From the NCBI RefSeq assembly GCF_040954645.1, contig NC_092807.1:49670991-49734990 (forward strand): a stretch of DNA of 64,000 nt. Reading direction: 5' to 3'. The stretch comes from Diabrotica undecimpunctata. Lineage: Eukaryota > Arthropoda > Insecta > Coleoptera > Chrysomelidae. The position numbers and the translations under genes are program-made. Positions 11,060 to 20,099 of the stretch are shown here, in pieces; position 1 is the first letter of the stretch; the number at the start of each line of letters is the position of its first letter. Under the pieces are notes generated by a model. That model did not search any database. It was not told where the DNA came from and saw only the letters and a list, made by a program, of their open reading frames with translations.

Positions 11060-11275
11060 CACTTCAACGGTCGCTGAAAACTGCCGGTTTTGCTCGCCAG
11101 TAGTGATACACGCGCAGTTTTAAATGACGAGCCAAGTAAAAAATAAAACAAACTGACGAGCTACAAGCCAGGCTCGTCGGTATATAAAACCGCGGTATTG
11201 CAGTGATACACTGGCGAGTTTTACCGACGAGCCACAAAATCGCGGTTTTACTCGCCTGTCGATCAGGGCCTTTAC
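11060..11275. repeat. Short element with internal inverted and direct repeats
   Basis: GACGAGCC and CTCGCCAGT/ACTGGCGAG recur several times on both strands. GTGATACAC occurs at 11103 and 11211, and GGTTTTGCTCGCC at 11085 against GGTTTTACTCGCC at 11252. It is GC-richer than its surroundings. It looks like a MITE with subterminal repeats; I could not identify its ends. Confidence 0.45.
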
Positions 11276-11689
11276 TGAGGTATTGCAATCGAGGTAGTAC
11301 AAATATCTAAATAAAATTGATCGTAGGGTTACAAAAAATATGCTTTTACACGTTCGGTGCAAAGTGACCCTGCTCACTGCAAAGTGATATAAGTAGTAAC
11401 CCAAATAAGTAACCCCGGTACTACGGTAAGTATTACATGCCACAGAAAGCAAAGTTTAATATAATACGTAATATGTATATCTTTGTATTGTATTTGATGA
11501 CATACATATTTTTTATTGATTTATGTAGAAAATGTAAGAAGCCAAATGTATGTACTAGATTATCTTAGTAAAGAGAAACAAATAATATGTATTTTTTTAT
11601 TTATATCTTAATAATCGTCATCTCCCTATATTGTCATTTTCAACAAATATTCGTTGCCGGTATTTATAGGTTTTATTGTAACAGGTTTA

Positions 11690-11960
11690 GGATATCACAC
11701 GGAGTCATGGAACGATATATTATTGGTAATTTCTCTAACATGAGGAGATACAAAAGAAAACAAATGTGTAAGATGTAATCGGTAACAGATGAAATGCAAC
11801 TGACTGGAACACGTAGCATGATAAAATATTGGACAAGAAACAATGAGAACACAAAGGTAGTTGAAGACGGCTACAGAAACGGTGGCTAGATGAATCAAAG
11901 CAATAGTGGGTAGATCTTAGCACCAACCGGCAGAGAACAGATAAGAGTGAAATGCTCAAG
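11690..11960 (+). pseudogene. Degraded RTE-type LINE C-terminal fragment
   Basis: Broken frames align with the family at 8225-9330: SHGVMERYIIGNFSNMRRYK for the 'AMERxxLGISxRDR' block, then VTDEMQLTGT and RSMIKYWTRNNENTKVVE for the 'RWGTKVLEWRPR' block. Many stops. The level of decay suggests an old insertion. Confidence 0.45.
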
Positions 11961-12123
11961 AGTAGGCCTACATCCGAAAGCCGCAGAAAGCAGGGTAACT
12001 AAAGAAGAACGAGAAAATAATAACCCATATTTTAGACATTTTCAGAGAATATTAATTATAATTCCAGAGAACAGTAATTAAAAAGATTATAAATAAATAT
12101 TAATTAAGTAAACTAAAACTTAC

Positions 12124-12268
12124 ATGATGCATCGTAGCTACATTGCCATTCTTCGCCAGAACTTTTGTCAGTTATTAATATTTCTAAATTATTACATATT
12201 ACATTCATTTTAAATAAAAATTCTTCTCCGTGGAAGTTGCATGTTGTAACCAAATTAGGATCACCCAT
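12124..12268 (-). CDS. CCDC61: CCDC61/VFL3 homologue, exon 1 (start codon to first donor)
   Basis: Minus-strand ATG at 12268-12266, then 48 codons plus one base to a perfect donor (CATCAT|GTAAGT, GT at 12123-12122). The protein starts MGDPNLVTTCNFHGEEFLFK and goes on VICNNLEILITDKSSGEEWQ, ending YDAS. Human CCDC61 has the same pattern (V.F.G.EH...V...LELEVED...DQWRGEFDA). The open base T joins AT of exon 2 to make tyrosine, where CCDC61 has an aromatic residue before IE. This is the N-terminal strand/helix head of the XRCC4-like fold. The sequence right of the ATG is AT-rich and should hold the 5' UTR and promoter; no clear core element was recognised. Confidence 0.93.
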
Positions 12269-12845
12269 AGTGTAAAAGTTTATTTATACTGGTAAAAAAT
12301 AGAAAACGTTGACATTATTATGTATTATTTGTGTACGCAAGTCTAATTCTATGTTTCTTTAAAATCGGTTGTCAAATTGACATTTGCCCGTGTTAACCAT
12401 CACATTTTAACCATAATTTTCATTGTTTGGTCGAAATGGTATGAAATCAGTATTAAGGACGGTGCCATATAGCCATTTTTTTTATTATTATAATGGCTTA
12501 GGTTTAGCCAATTAGCCAGACTATTTGTGTTAAGTTTGTTATCTTTATCATAAATTTATTGACATATTATTTTTTTTAATGACTTTTTATCTAATTTTTA
12601 AATTTTTTTTTTTTGATATATATATACTCAAAAATGTTTTGCATATTATCTGTAACGCCTCTGAACGTTTCTCATTTGAAATTTTTTGCACTGTTTTCTT
12701 TTTGTCTACTAAAATAATGTATTTTATTGCTTTTTGTTTCTTAATCATCGCAAAGATTCTCAGTATTCATATTGTGTTCATCAGTTTTCGAAAACCGATA
12801 TTTATAAAAATTGGTTTGCGTTTTATTCACTTTGTAGTGAACAAT

Positions 12846-13826
12846 ATGAATAGACAAGTGATATCTGAGTTCAACAGAGCTAGAATCGTTACTTTGATTG
12901 AGGAAGGCCACACACAAGTCGACGTTGTTGTCCGGGTTGAAGTTAATTAGAGTGATGTGTCCCGGATTGTGAAAAAATATCGAGAGGCGAATTCTGTTAG
13001 CGATCGTCCAAAAAGCGGAAGACTCAGAATTACTACCAATGTCCAAGAACGCTTTTTAACGTTAACTGCCCGGAGAAACCCCACTATGACTGCCCCAGCT
13101 ATTAGAAGAGAGCTCCAGCAAGCTGATAATATTGTAATTTGCGATCAGACTATTAGAAAAAGGTTACATTCGGCGAATTTATTTACAAGAAGACCATTGT
13201 TTGTACCAAAGCTTACGTTAGAGCAGAAAAGGACTAGACAGGAATGGGCCAATGAACATTTACAATGGCATGACAACAGATGGGAAAACGTTTTATTTTC
13301 TGATGAAACAAAAGTTAGCCTTTTGTCGGGTAATCGCCGAATTAGGATTTGGAGGAACCCAAATCGACAGGATAGACTTAACCAAGCTGTCCAAAGAGTC
13401 TCATATCAAGGTGGCTCCATAATGCTTTGGGGCGGCATCATGCTAAATAATAAAACTCCTTTAATTCCTATTGTTGGTAACGTGAATGGACAAATTTATA
13501 TTGATACTATTCTTAGGCCTGTTGTACGCTTGTGGCGAGGAGCTGTTGGTCCAGAATTTATTTTTATGGACGGCAATGCGCCTCCCCATCGTATGAGACA
13601 TGTGGCAGATTTTTTAGAGACAGAAGATATTGAACACGGATGGGATATGCTCAAAAGAAAAATTCAGTCTCGGCAGCCACCCCCAAGGACACTACAAGAC
13701 CTTAGAATAGCAGCAATTGAAGAATGGGGTATCATGGACCAGAACTACATTAATACACTTATAAGAAGCATGGGATATCGCATGCAGTCTTGCATTGATG
13801 CAAGAGGTGGAAATAGGGTATATTAA
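12846..13826 (+). pseudogene. Tc1 transposase with premature stop and catalytic-region deletion
   Basis: ATG at 12846 (MNRQVISEFNRARIVTLIEE) opens the helix-turn-helix region. A TAG at 12948 stops it after 34 codons, and the same frame then runs open from 12957 for 289 codons. Catalytic signs: LFSDETKVSL (first D), MLWGGIM, and FMDGNAPPH (second D). The DWP..SPDLNPIEH.WD block expected next is missing: ETEDIEH is joined directly to GWDMLKRKI. Only about 20 residues separate the second D from the surviving IE, instead of the 34 of a DD34E enzyme. The protein must be inactive. The C-terminus is otherwise complete. Confidence 0.92.
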
Positions 13827-13943
13827 GTATTAGTTCATATATCTGTACAAATTTAAAAAAATATATTTATAATACATATTATAAATAATGATAACAAATT
13901 GTTAATACTTTAAATTTTGTTTATTGTTTTTTTCAAAACATAC

Positions 13944-13948
<5 letters not shown>

Positions 13949-14015
<67 letters not shown>
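13949..14015. repeat. (TA)n microsatellite
   Basis: TA run with one TAATA interruption, inside the 3' non-coding part of the Tc1 element. Confidence 0.95.
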
Positions 14016-14018
<3 letters not shown>

Positions 14019-14108
14019 GTATATAAGTATTTTGTTAAAAAAAAATAGATTTTACCAGATTAGGTGGATAATTTTGAAAATATTACATTATGCAAAACAT
14101 TTTTGAGT

Positions 14109-14115
14109 GTATATA

Positions 14116-14190
<75 letters not shown>
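14109..14190. repeat. (TA)n microsatellite with CATA interruptions
   Basis: Right flank of the Tc1 insertion; probably the original target repeat. It abuts the palindrome at 14194. Confidence 0.95.
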
Positions 14191-14193
<3 letters not shown>

Positions 14194-14437
14194 TATGAAA
14201 GTAAAAGATTGCATTTCATTTCAATAGGAACTCCACCATTGCTCTACACGTGTTTCGAGTTATTCAACTCATCATCAGGAACACTTGTGGAAGTTCAACT
14301 GAAATGAAATGCAGTCTAGTCTAGTTCATTTCAGTTGAACTTCCACAAGTGTTCCTGATGATGAGTTGAATAACTCGAAACACGTGTAGAGCAATGGTGA
14401 AGTTCCTATTGAAATGAAATGCAATCTTTTACTTTCA
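14194..14437. repeat. Near-perfect 113-115 bp inverted repeat with two hammerhead-like motifs (locus b)
   Basis: Left arm 14194-14308 and right arm 14325-14437 are almost exact complements, with a 16-base spacer. Each arm holds a hammerhead-like motif: 14240-14283 on minus and 14350-14393 on plus. The plus copy reads UGUUC, CUGAUGA, extra U, GAGUU-GAAU-AACUC, GAAA, palindrome CACGUG closed by an A-U pair, A as cleavage base, then GAGCA, which pairs with UGUUC (one G-U). Inverted pairs of pseudo-LTRs are usual around Penelope-like elements. No reverse transcriptase remains between these arms. TA repeats lie on both sides. Confidence 0.75.
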
Positions 14438-14618
14438 TTTAAACGTCTTTCTCTACGTAAAGAGCGAAAAAGATAGTAATTTTCAAAGGTGAATCGTAGA
14501 TGCATGGTGAAGTAAAAGGATACTTCTAGCGTCGTTAAAAGTCTCTAGTAAGAGGCTTTGAATTTGCGGTTCACCTAATTTACTATCAGAGAGAGGTCTC
14601 TGGACTTCTTGTTACTTC

Positions 14619-14682
<64 letters not shown>

Positions 14683-14691
14683 GTATATATA
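14619..14691. repeat. (TA)n microsatellite
   Basis: TA run ending with two TGTA interruptions. Confidence 0.95.
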
Positions 14692-15195
14692 TCTTTGATG
14701 TTATGGCAGAAGTTGATATGTCCAAAAAATCGCGTTTTTCGTTTTCAATTGATATGTACTCTAAAAATGATGTTTAACAAGGTGGTATAAGTAGATATGT
14801 GCCTAAATGAAAAATGAAGGTGTTATATGTAGTGGCATAAGTTGCTATGCCAAAATTAAGAAAAGTTTAAGTAGCCAGAACATGATATGTTACATATCAA
14901 GTATTACCCAACATAAAAAAATGCAATGATAAAAGTCAGATGTTGGCAAAAGATGATATGTAGACATCAATTTTTCCTTACTAATGTAGGTAATGTACTA
15001 ATGTAACGATACAACATAACTGATCGGAAAATTGTCTAACTAGTATTACGGTAGAAGCTCTTCGCTTTTGACAGTAACATTGAACGATCGATCATTCAAA
15101 ATTGATATTGAATGGTCATCAGAAAATATCATACATGTTATAATTAAATTTGTCTCTAGATGTCAAGTCGACGTAATACATTTGCAATCACAGAG
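14692..15195. other. Non-coding stretch with a recurring 'GGCATAAGTTGATATG'-like motif
   Basis: TGGCAGAAGTTGATATGT, TGGTATAAGTAGATATGT, TGGCATAAGTTGCTATG and TGGCAAAAGATGATATGT occur at about 14705, 14784, 14834 and 14943. Their spacing is irregular (50-110 bases). No coding region seen. It could be an internal part of the element that carries the integrase at 15240. Confidence 0.4.
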
Positions 15196-15198
15196 AGT

Positions 15199-15239
15199 CA
15201 TTATAAATTTGTAATCAGAACGATTACAAATTTATAATG
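15199..15239. repeat. Perfect 18-bp hairpin
   Basis: CATTATAAATTTGTAATC and its exact complement are separated by AGAAC. It lies at the left edge of the integrase fragment. Confidence 0.85.
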
Positions 15240-15715
15240 GTATACCAAGACCATTTAACCAAGTTTGTTCAGCTACGACCATTAAAACCAAGAGAGCGGA
15301 ACAACCTTATCATCTTCTTAAAATTTTTTTAACATTTGGTGCTCCCGCCATATTACATTCGGATAACGGTAGAGAGTTTAGTCATCGAGTTATACCTGAG
15401 CTATGCACTATGTAGAAAGATGTTACAATAGTTCACGGAAAGCCTCATAGTCAAACTCATCGATAGAAAGAGCCAATCAGGACATACAGAATATCTTAAC
15501 TGCGTGGATGCAAGATAATGATTCAAATAAATGGTCAAAAAATTTGCCGTTTATTCAATTCGCCAACAACATAAGTTATCACGAAGGAATACGCCAGAGT
15601 CTATATGAAGCCATGTTTGGCGTTAAACCGAAAAGGGACATAACGTCGTCATCTCTGCTTTACGGTGAAATTGAAAATATTGAAACTGTGGAACAGCTAG
15701 AGACCTAGAATCCTA
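15240..15715 (+). pseudogene. Retroviral-type integrase core fragment (Ginger/KRBA2-like)
   Basis: Plus-strand frames read YQDHLTKFVQLRPLKP, a degraded NNLIIFLKFF block, then ILHSDNGREF-like text (DNGREFSHRVIPELCTM) and GKPHSQT. A 66-codon open frame from 15508 reads MQDNDSNKWSKNLPFIQFAN then YEAMFGVKPKRDI. These are the DDE integrase core and downstream part seen in KRBA2/SCAND3-like host proteins and in Ginger or Gypsy-type elements. Stops and shifts disable it. Which of these classes it belongs to cannot be settled here. Confidence 0.7.
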
Positions 15716-15910
15716 CTGTCAGAAATGTTCGCGCCAACCCCGCACCAATCCTAGCGCCCATCCCCACACTAAACCCCACGCCAACCTCCACCCAAACCAA
15801 GTCACCAGTGACGGTATAAACGAACCGTCCTTTGTTCTCAGTACCAGTAATGTATTCGTTAGTGATCAGTGTAGTAGAGTCTGGGGGCTGGGGAGAGTGA
15901 GACTTCGGAA

Positions 15911-15950
15911 GCCCTGAAGAAGACATCGAAGAAGATCTCGAAAGCTGGGC
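15911..15950 (+). ncRNA. Degraded hammerhead-like motif (locus c)
   Basis: GCC, CUGAAGA, extra A, a GA.AUC/GAU.UC hairpin, GAAA, AGCU palindrome, then GGC pairing with GCC. The cleavage position is G, which hammerheads do not tolerate, so this copy is probably inactive. The C-rich segment before it (15720-15780) may be the end of a Penelope-like ORF. Confidence 0.45.
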
Positions 15951-16459
15951 GCTATAATAATCAACGCTATTCAACCCGGAAGACTGTTTAATATTAATTC
16001 CTATAATAGTATTAATCTTAGCTCTAGGTTTAATTGTTAAATAAAAATCTTTGTTTTTTCTAAAGCTCAATATTTTGCCATTTATTTAATAGCTTCATCG
16101 GGAGTAACTGTAAAAAACAGACATTTAAAAAAACTGACGTACACTAAGCCCCCTTTCAAATAAGGATACTGTATCCGAGATACGCGTATCCGAGACGCAG
16201 ATATTACATAGACTCAAATGGAGCTTTTCACACGGGACGCGCGAGGGATACAGTATGCGAGATACCGAATTCAGTATCTCGGACCTTCCTGTCGCCGACG
16301 ACTGAATGGGTATGCCAGATACAGAAGAAACATTACGTTAAATGAACGCTTTCAGACACGAATACTTTTGCACCACATTCCATAGACGCGCGATTTTCTG
16401 TCGAATAATTATGAATGAGCAACGAAAAAAATAAGGTGTTTTCTGAATATAGTTAAATA

Positions 16460-16643
16460 ATGGAGCGTGCTGTATTTGATAATGACAAATTTATTTGTTT
16501 GGTACAATAAAATCCCTGTCTATGGGATACAGCATCGCCAGATTACTGCAATAGAAATAAAAAGCAGCAGTGCTGGGTCGAAATTTCTAAGCAAATGTGC
16601 GACAATTTTGAGGCCATGACTGCAGTACAGCAAAATGAATATG
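16460..16643 (+). pseudogene. MADF-domain accessory ORF of PIF/Harbinger, exon 1
   Basis: ATG at 16460 reads MERAVFDNDKFICLVQ, a TAA, then NPCLWDTASPDYCNRNKKQQ and CWVEISKQMCDNFEAM up to a donor ATG|GTAAGA. The LI..V...P.LWD...Y.NR..K...W..I pattern is the MADF (Myb/SANT-like) DNA-binding domain that accompanies insect Harbinger transposases. The in-frame TAA after 16 codons breaks it. Confidence 0.75.
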
Positions 16644-16869
16644 GTAAGAAATAAACATGTTTTTATTATAAATACATAGGTATTTTGTTTCATACGTATA
16701 CAGTTTAGTTTTAAAAGTTTGCTAATTGGAATATTGATTATTTAACGAATATAAAACTACAATATTGTGAAAGGAATACGGTCATTTTTTATTTAGGGCG
16801 AGGTAAACAATTTACAAATTGGAGATAAGTACACAGATTTATTTTAAATTTAAGTGATAGACTTTAACT

Positions 16870-17103
16870 TTAACTTAAAGTCATAGAAAGCCGTTCTGTT
16901 GATGAAATACTTTTACGCATAGTTGTGTCTTTTTTACTCAATTGAATTTCCAAAATTTTATGAAGTTCTTCAAACGACTTCACAGACATTCGAAAATTAA
17001 AAAACTTCGATGGATATTGCAATAAATCTTGATACAGCAAATTATACGTTCCCCTGGTTTCTCTTAATTCTACAATAGGATGAACCCACAAATTACGTCA
17101 TCT
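16870..17103 (-). pseudogene. HARBI1-like transposase N-terminal fragment
   Basis: Reads LWVHPIVELRETRGTYNLLY, QDLLQYPSKFFNFRMSVKSF and EELHKILEIQLSKKDTTMRK, then stops after RLSMTL. This is the conserved start of insect HARBI1/PIF transposases (WVHP..., FF.Y.RMS...F). The DDE nuclease domain is absent, so the copy was internally deleted. Confidence 0.85.
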
Positions 17104-17394
17104 TTTCAGTTTCTTTTTCTTTTTTTTTTTTATATGTACCACAGCATAACACACTCTTCTACATCCATAATCCAAAAATATAACCGCACTGCACTGCTAC
17201 TATTTTCATACTGACGAGCATGCCCGTGAATCCGATACGGCAGTCATCTCAAATTCTGTATCTCGCATACAGTATCATCGTCTGAAAACCCTCTTAGATT
17301 TACAATACTTACAGAAATTAAAAGATTATACACATAAATAAAATTGAACCATTAAAATAACATTATTCCTGATATTTCTGTTATATTGCTGTTA

Positions 17395-17867
17395 GAGACA
17401 GTCTAACTCAGTCTGTCATATCCATATTTAAAGATGTTTCCAATATTAAGATAGCTAAATATAATATCATAAATAGCAAATAACTTTTTTCTCAAATTAA
17501 AGACCCAGTACCAACCTTATATATGATTAATGTGGTATATGAAATACCGTGTCTAGGATGTGAAAAAACCTACATTGGCCATACATCACAGTGGCTAAAA
17601 CAACGTATCACACAGCATAAAAGGGATTGCCGCTTACGAAAAAATACTTGTACAGTAGTCGAGCACTATAAAAACACCGGTCATCTGTTAGACTACAACA
17701 ATGCTCGTATTTTGGCACAGACTGAAAATTACAAAAGTAGGTTATTTTTGGAGATGTACCACATTAAGAAAAATAAACAAACTTTAAATTATAAAACAGA
17801 CACTGGGCAATTAAGCAACATAATATTGCAATATATTGAACAAAATTTAAAACTACACTCACCTTAA
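17395..17867 (+). pseudogene. Penelope-like GIY-YIG endonuclease domain (C-terminal part)
   Basis: The open frame from 17523 reads MINVVYEIPCLGCEKTYIGH, TSQWLKQRITQHKRDC, then a VVEHYKNTGH block and LFLEMYHIKKNKQTLNYKTD. VYEIPC..C...YIGHT is the GIY-YIG core with the Penelope-specific cysteine pair; H-K-R-D-C and the E in RLFLEMYHI are the expected downstream residues. Upstream (17395-17520) a broken frame continues the linker to the lost reverse transcriptase. GIY-YIG nicks target DNA to prime reverse transcription. Confidence 0.88.
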
Positions 17868-18276
17868 TGATTAATCATACTAACTAGCCTTAATGATTAA
17901 TTAAAGAAATAATGTTCCTCTAATGTTTTCTTACATTGTGATTTTTTGCATTTTGAAATAACTTTTACTTGTTCCATCTTATTTATTGTTAACGAACGTG
18001 CTCAAAGATATTTTAAAATTTTAACATGCATTTTATTGGATGTACATATACATCAGCAATAATGTTATTTTAATGTTTCAATTTTATTTATGTGTATAAT
18101 CTTTTAATTTCTGTAAGTATTGTAAATCTAAGTGTACGTCAGTTTTTTGAATTGTTTGTTTTTTACAGTTACTCCCGATGAAGCTATTAAATAAATGACG
18201 AAATATTGAGCTTTAGAAAAAACAAAGATTTTTATTTAATATAGACCACATACCCGATATTTCCAACATACTTATA

Positions 18277-18278
18277 TG

Positions 18279-18316
<38 letters not shown>
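18277..18316. repeat. (TA)n microsatellite
   Basis: TA run just right of the Penelope-like element, at its 3' boundary. Confidence 0.95.
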
Positions 18317-18391
18317 CAAGAAAAAGGTTAATGCAAGTTGATAGTAAAATAAACGTAAAAGGTATCGGCATAGCTCGATAAAATATGTGTA

Positions 18392-18600
18392 TAAGATGGA
18401 AGGCAACCGTATATACGTATTTCTGACTATTGGTCGTCTTCAGTACGGTGCAGCCAAGTTAGAAAAGGAGCATATTAACTTGGGAAAGGATCACTACAGG
18501 AGATACACTGCACCGTACTGAAGACGACCAATAGTCAGAAATACGTATATACAGTTGCCTTCCATCGATATACCATTTTTGGTTTTCTGTTTTGCGAGAC
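18392..18600. repeat. Head-to-head pair of Penelope-type ends with hammerhead-like motifs (locus e, copies 1 and 2)
   Basis: 18392-18504 (minus) and 18505-18600 (plus) are inverted copies around GGATCACTACAGGAG. Motif e1 is 18407-18448 minus and e2 is 18513-18554 plus: CCGUA, CUGAAGA, C, GAC-CAAUA-GUC, A, GAAA, palindrome AUACGUAU, A, UACGG. In e1 the two stem I arms (CCGUA/UACGG) pair perfectly. In e2 one arm reads UACAG and loses a pair. Confidence 0.7.
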
Positions 18601-18652
18601 ATGTAATTACTTTTTACTTTTATTATTCACTCGCATTATCCTTTTCCATTTA

Positions 18653-18690
18653 TTTTAAACGTTTCGACGTTTGGCATTCCTTTCCCCAGG
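18653..18690 (-). ncRNA. Weak hammerhead-like remnant (locus f)
   Basis: Minus strand: CCUGGGGAAAGGAAUGCC then AAACGUCGAAACGUUUAA. The GAAACGUUU box and partial hairpin resemble the other loci, but the 5' box and stem I are poor. Confidence 0.3.
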
Positions 18691-18782
18691 TAGCTGCAGC
18701 TTCCTCCGTGGTTTGTGTTAGTTGTTGCTCTGGAAACCATCAGGGTTTTCTAACTCTAATGCCACAAATTGGTTGCATTGCT

Positions 18783-18940
18783 CCTGTAGTTATCCTTTCC
18801 CAAGTTAATATGCTCTTTTTCTAACTTGGCTGCACCGTACTGAAGACGACCAATAGTCAGAAATACGTATATACGGTTGCCTTCCATCGATATACCATTT
18901 TTGCTTTTCTGTATTGCGAGACATGCCATTACTTTTTACT

Positions 18941-18942
<2 letters not shown>
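18783..18942 (+). repeat. Third copy of the locus e end with hammerhead-like motif
   Basis: Nearly the same as copy 1 in opposite orientation, extending from CTCCTGTAGT to ACTTTTTACTCT. Motif e3 is 18835-18876, with perfect CCGUA/UACGG stem I. It runs directly into the (TA)n at 18943. Confidence 0.7.

Positions 18943-19028
<86 letters not shown>
18943..19028. repeat. (TA)n microsatellite
   Basis: Pure TA run of about 85 bases at the 3' edge of the locus e copy. Confidence 0.95.
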
Positions 19029-19029
<1 letters not shown>

Positions 19030-19299
19030 CACTTGTTTATTTTTCTAAAAATTTTTATTATCCACCCACTTCGTTGCCTGTTATAATGCACATTTTGAGA
19101 AACAGTTAATTTAGAATTCATCCAGATACCTACTTGTTTTCCAAGTGAATTATGGTATTGTTAAATTCGAAGAGAAAAGATCTTACTTTTAAATACGCGA
19201 AACAATTAAAGGTGCAGTCAAATCAAAATTGCTAGAAAGTTTAGAATTTCACAAGATCAGTTGTAGAGTAATGTAGTGTAGAAAATAAGCCTGCTTTGT

Positions 19300-20090
19300 C
19301 ACAACTATATAGACGGCTTTGACAGTTGAAATGAGATAGTACAAAAATACTTTTTTCTTCAAACGTCAAATAATGATGACATTACTTATCTAACTTGATC
19401 CTGTCAAAGTTTGATGTCTCCGCGGAGGGAAAAATGTTGTCATGGCAACAATATGAAACATGTCACAAAGCAACAATACAAATGTCATTAACAACAATTA
19501 AACATTATTTTTATTTATAGTAATATTAAAAGTACAATTAGTTAATGAGGCATTTTCAAAATTGAAACCGTGCAAAAATGTTCCCGACTCTTGATACGCA
19601 TTGGTAATTGTTGATGATACTGATGGTCGAGAACAACTTTCAGCAATCATTCCCGATGGTGGCGAATCATGAGGGTTTAAAATTTTTTGAGCATTATCGT
19701 TCTTATTTCTTATTTCGTTTAGGTTTTCCATTTTCGCACTAAATTTGCGCTTGCGGTTGCAACAACAATAAGCTGTCTTTAATAATTGCAAACAACTGTC
19801 AAACAACTGTAACCAGGGAGACCCAAATCCCACCGACTACTTAATTATTTTAATTTCTAACATCTAGACGACTTTGATAGTTGTCACAGTTAATTTCGAG
19901 GAAAAAGAGCGTATGAATTGTACTATTTATGGTTGAAAATTGCTACGTTTGAAGAAAAAATAGTATACTTTATTCGGCAAAGAAGCGACTTTTCTTGACT
20001 TGCCCTCTATTACGCGCTTCTCTTCGTTCGGCGCGTAATATCGGGCGCGTCAATAAAAGTCATGCTTCTCCGCCTCATAAAGTAATATAC
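19300..20090 (-). mobile_element. Unclassified element with inverted ends, a small ORF and a GC-rich hairpin
   Basis: AATACTTTTTTCTTCAAACGT at 19351 faces ACGTTTGAAGAAAAAATAGT at 19945 as an inverted repeat. A 111-codon minus frame (19833-19498) begins MGFGSPWLQLFDSCLQLLKT, has a KRKF basic patch, and ends ENASLTNCTFNITINKNN. The NCTFNITIN tail resembles C-termini of Crypton-type tyrosine recombinase ORFs, but that is a weak memory match. At 19966-20084 a GC-rich hairpin with 52-54 base arms follows (TACTTTAT..GG / CC..ATAAAGTA). Confidence 0.45.
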
Positions 20091-20099
20091 TATTATCTA

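Larger units (their letters stand above)
12627..14108 (+). mobile_element. Tc1-type DNA transposon inserted in a TA repeat
   Basis: The ends are inverted: CTCAAAAATGTTTTGCATA from about 12627 and its complement ATGCAAAACATTTTTGAG ending about 14108. Both flanks are TATATA runs, as expected for a TA-targeting Tc1 element. It carries one transposase gene (12846-13826) and an internal (TA)n at 13949-14015. Confidence 0.8.
16148..17293. mobile_element. PIF/Harbinger element inserted in the left arm of the Penelope-like element
   Basis: It interrupts the left arm exactly at a TTA: the uninterrupted right arm shows GACGTACACTTAGATTTAC, while the left arm has ...GTACAC TAA | element | TTA GATTTAC. 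Three-base TWA duplications are characteristic of PIF/Harbinger. The ends share a weak inverted match (CTTTCAAA... against GTTTTCAGA..., both followed by GATACTG). It carries a MADF-type ORF on plus and a HARBI1-like transposase start on minus, the usual two-gene layout. Confidence 0.85.
16037..18239 (+). mobile_element. Penelope-like element with inverted ends (locus d)
   Basis: The right arm 18052-18239 is repeated in reverse on the left as 16037-16147 plus 17294-17373; the two left pieces are separated by a Harbinger insertion. Between the arms is a GIY-YIG ORF (17395-17867). Each arm carries a hammerhead-like motif: 16066-16104 minus and 18172-18210 plus, reading CUC, CCGAUGA, extra A, stem II GCUAUU/AAUGGC, GAAA (AAAA in the left copy), AUAU palindrome, U, GAG. 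Inverted flanking pseudo-LTR copies and a C-terminal GIY-YIG endonuclease are hallmarks of Penelope-like elements. The reverse transcriptase is missing. Confidence 0.8.

Noticed and set aside
12579..12950. 123-codon plus frame ahead of the Tc1 transposase
   Set aside because: Its C-terminal part is only the transposase N-terminus read up to the TAG; the N-terminal part is AT-rich and hydrophobic by composition.
15705..16070. 121-codon minus frame
   Set aside because: Antisense to the C-rich stretch and hammerhead-like locus c; glycine/valine-rich by composition, no family match.
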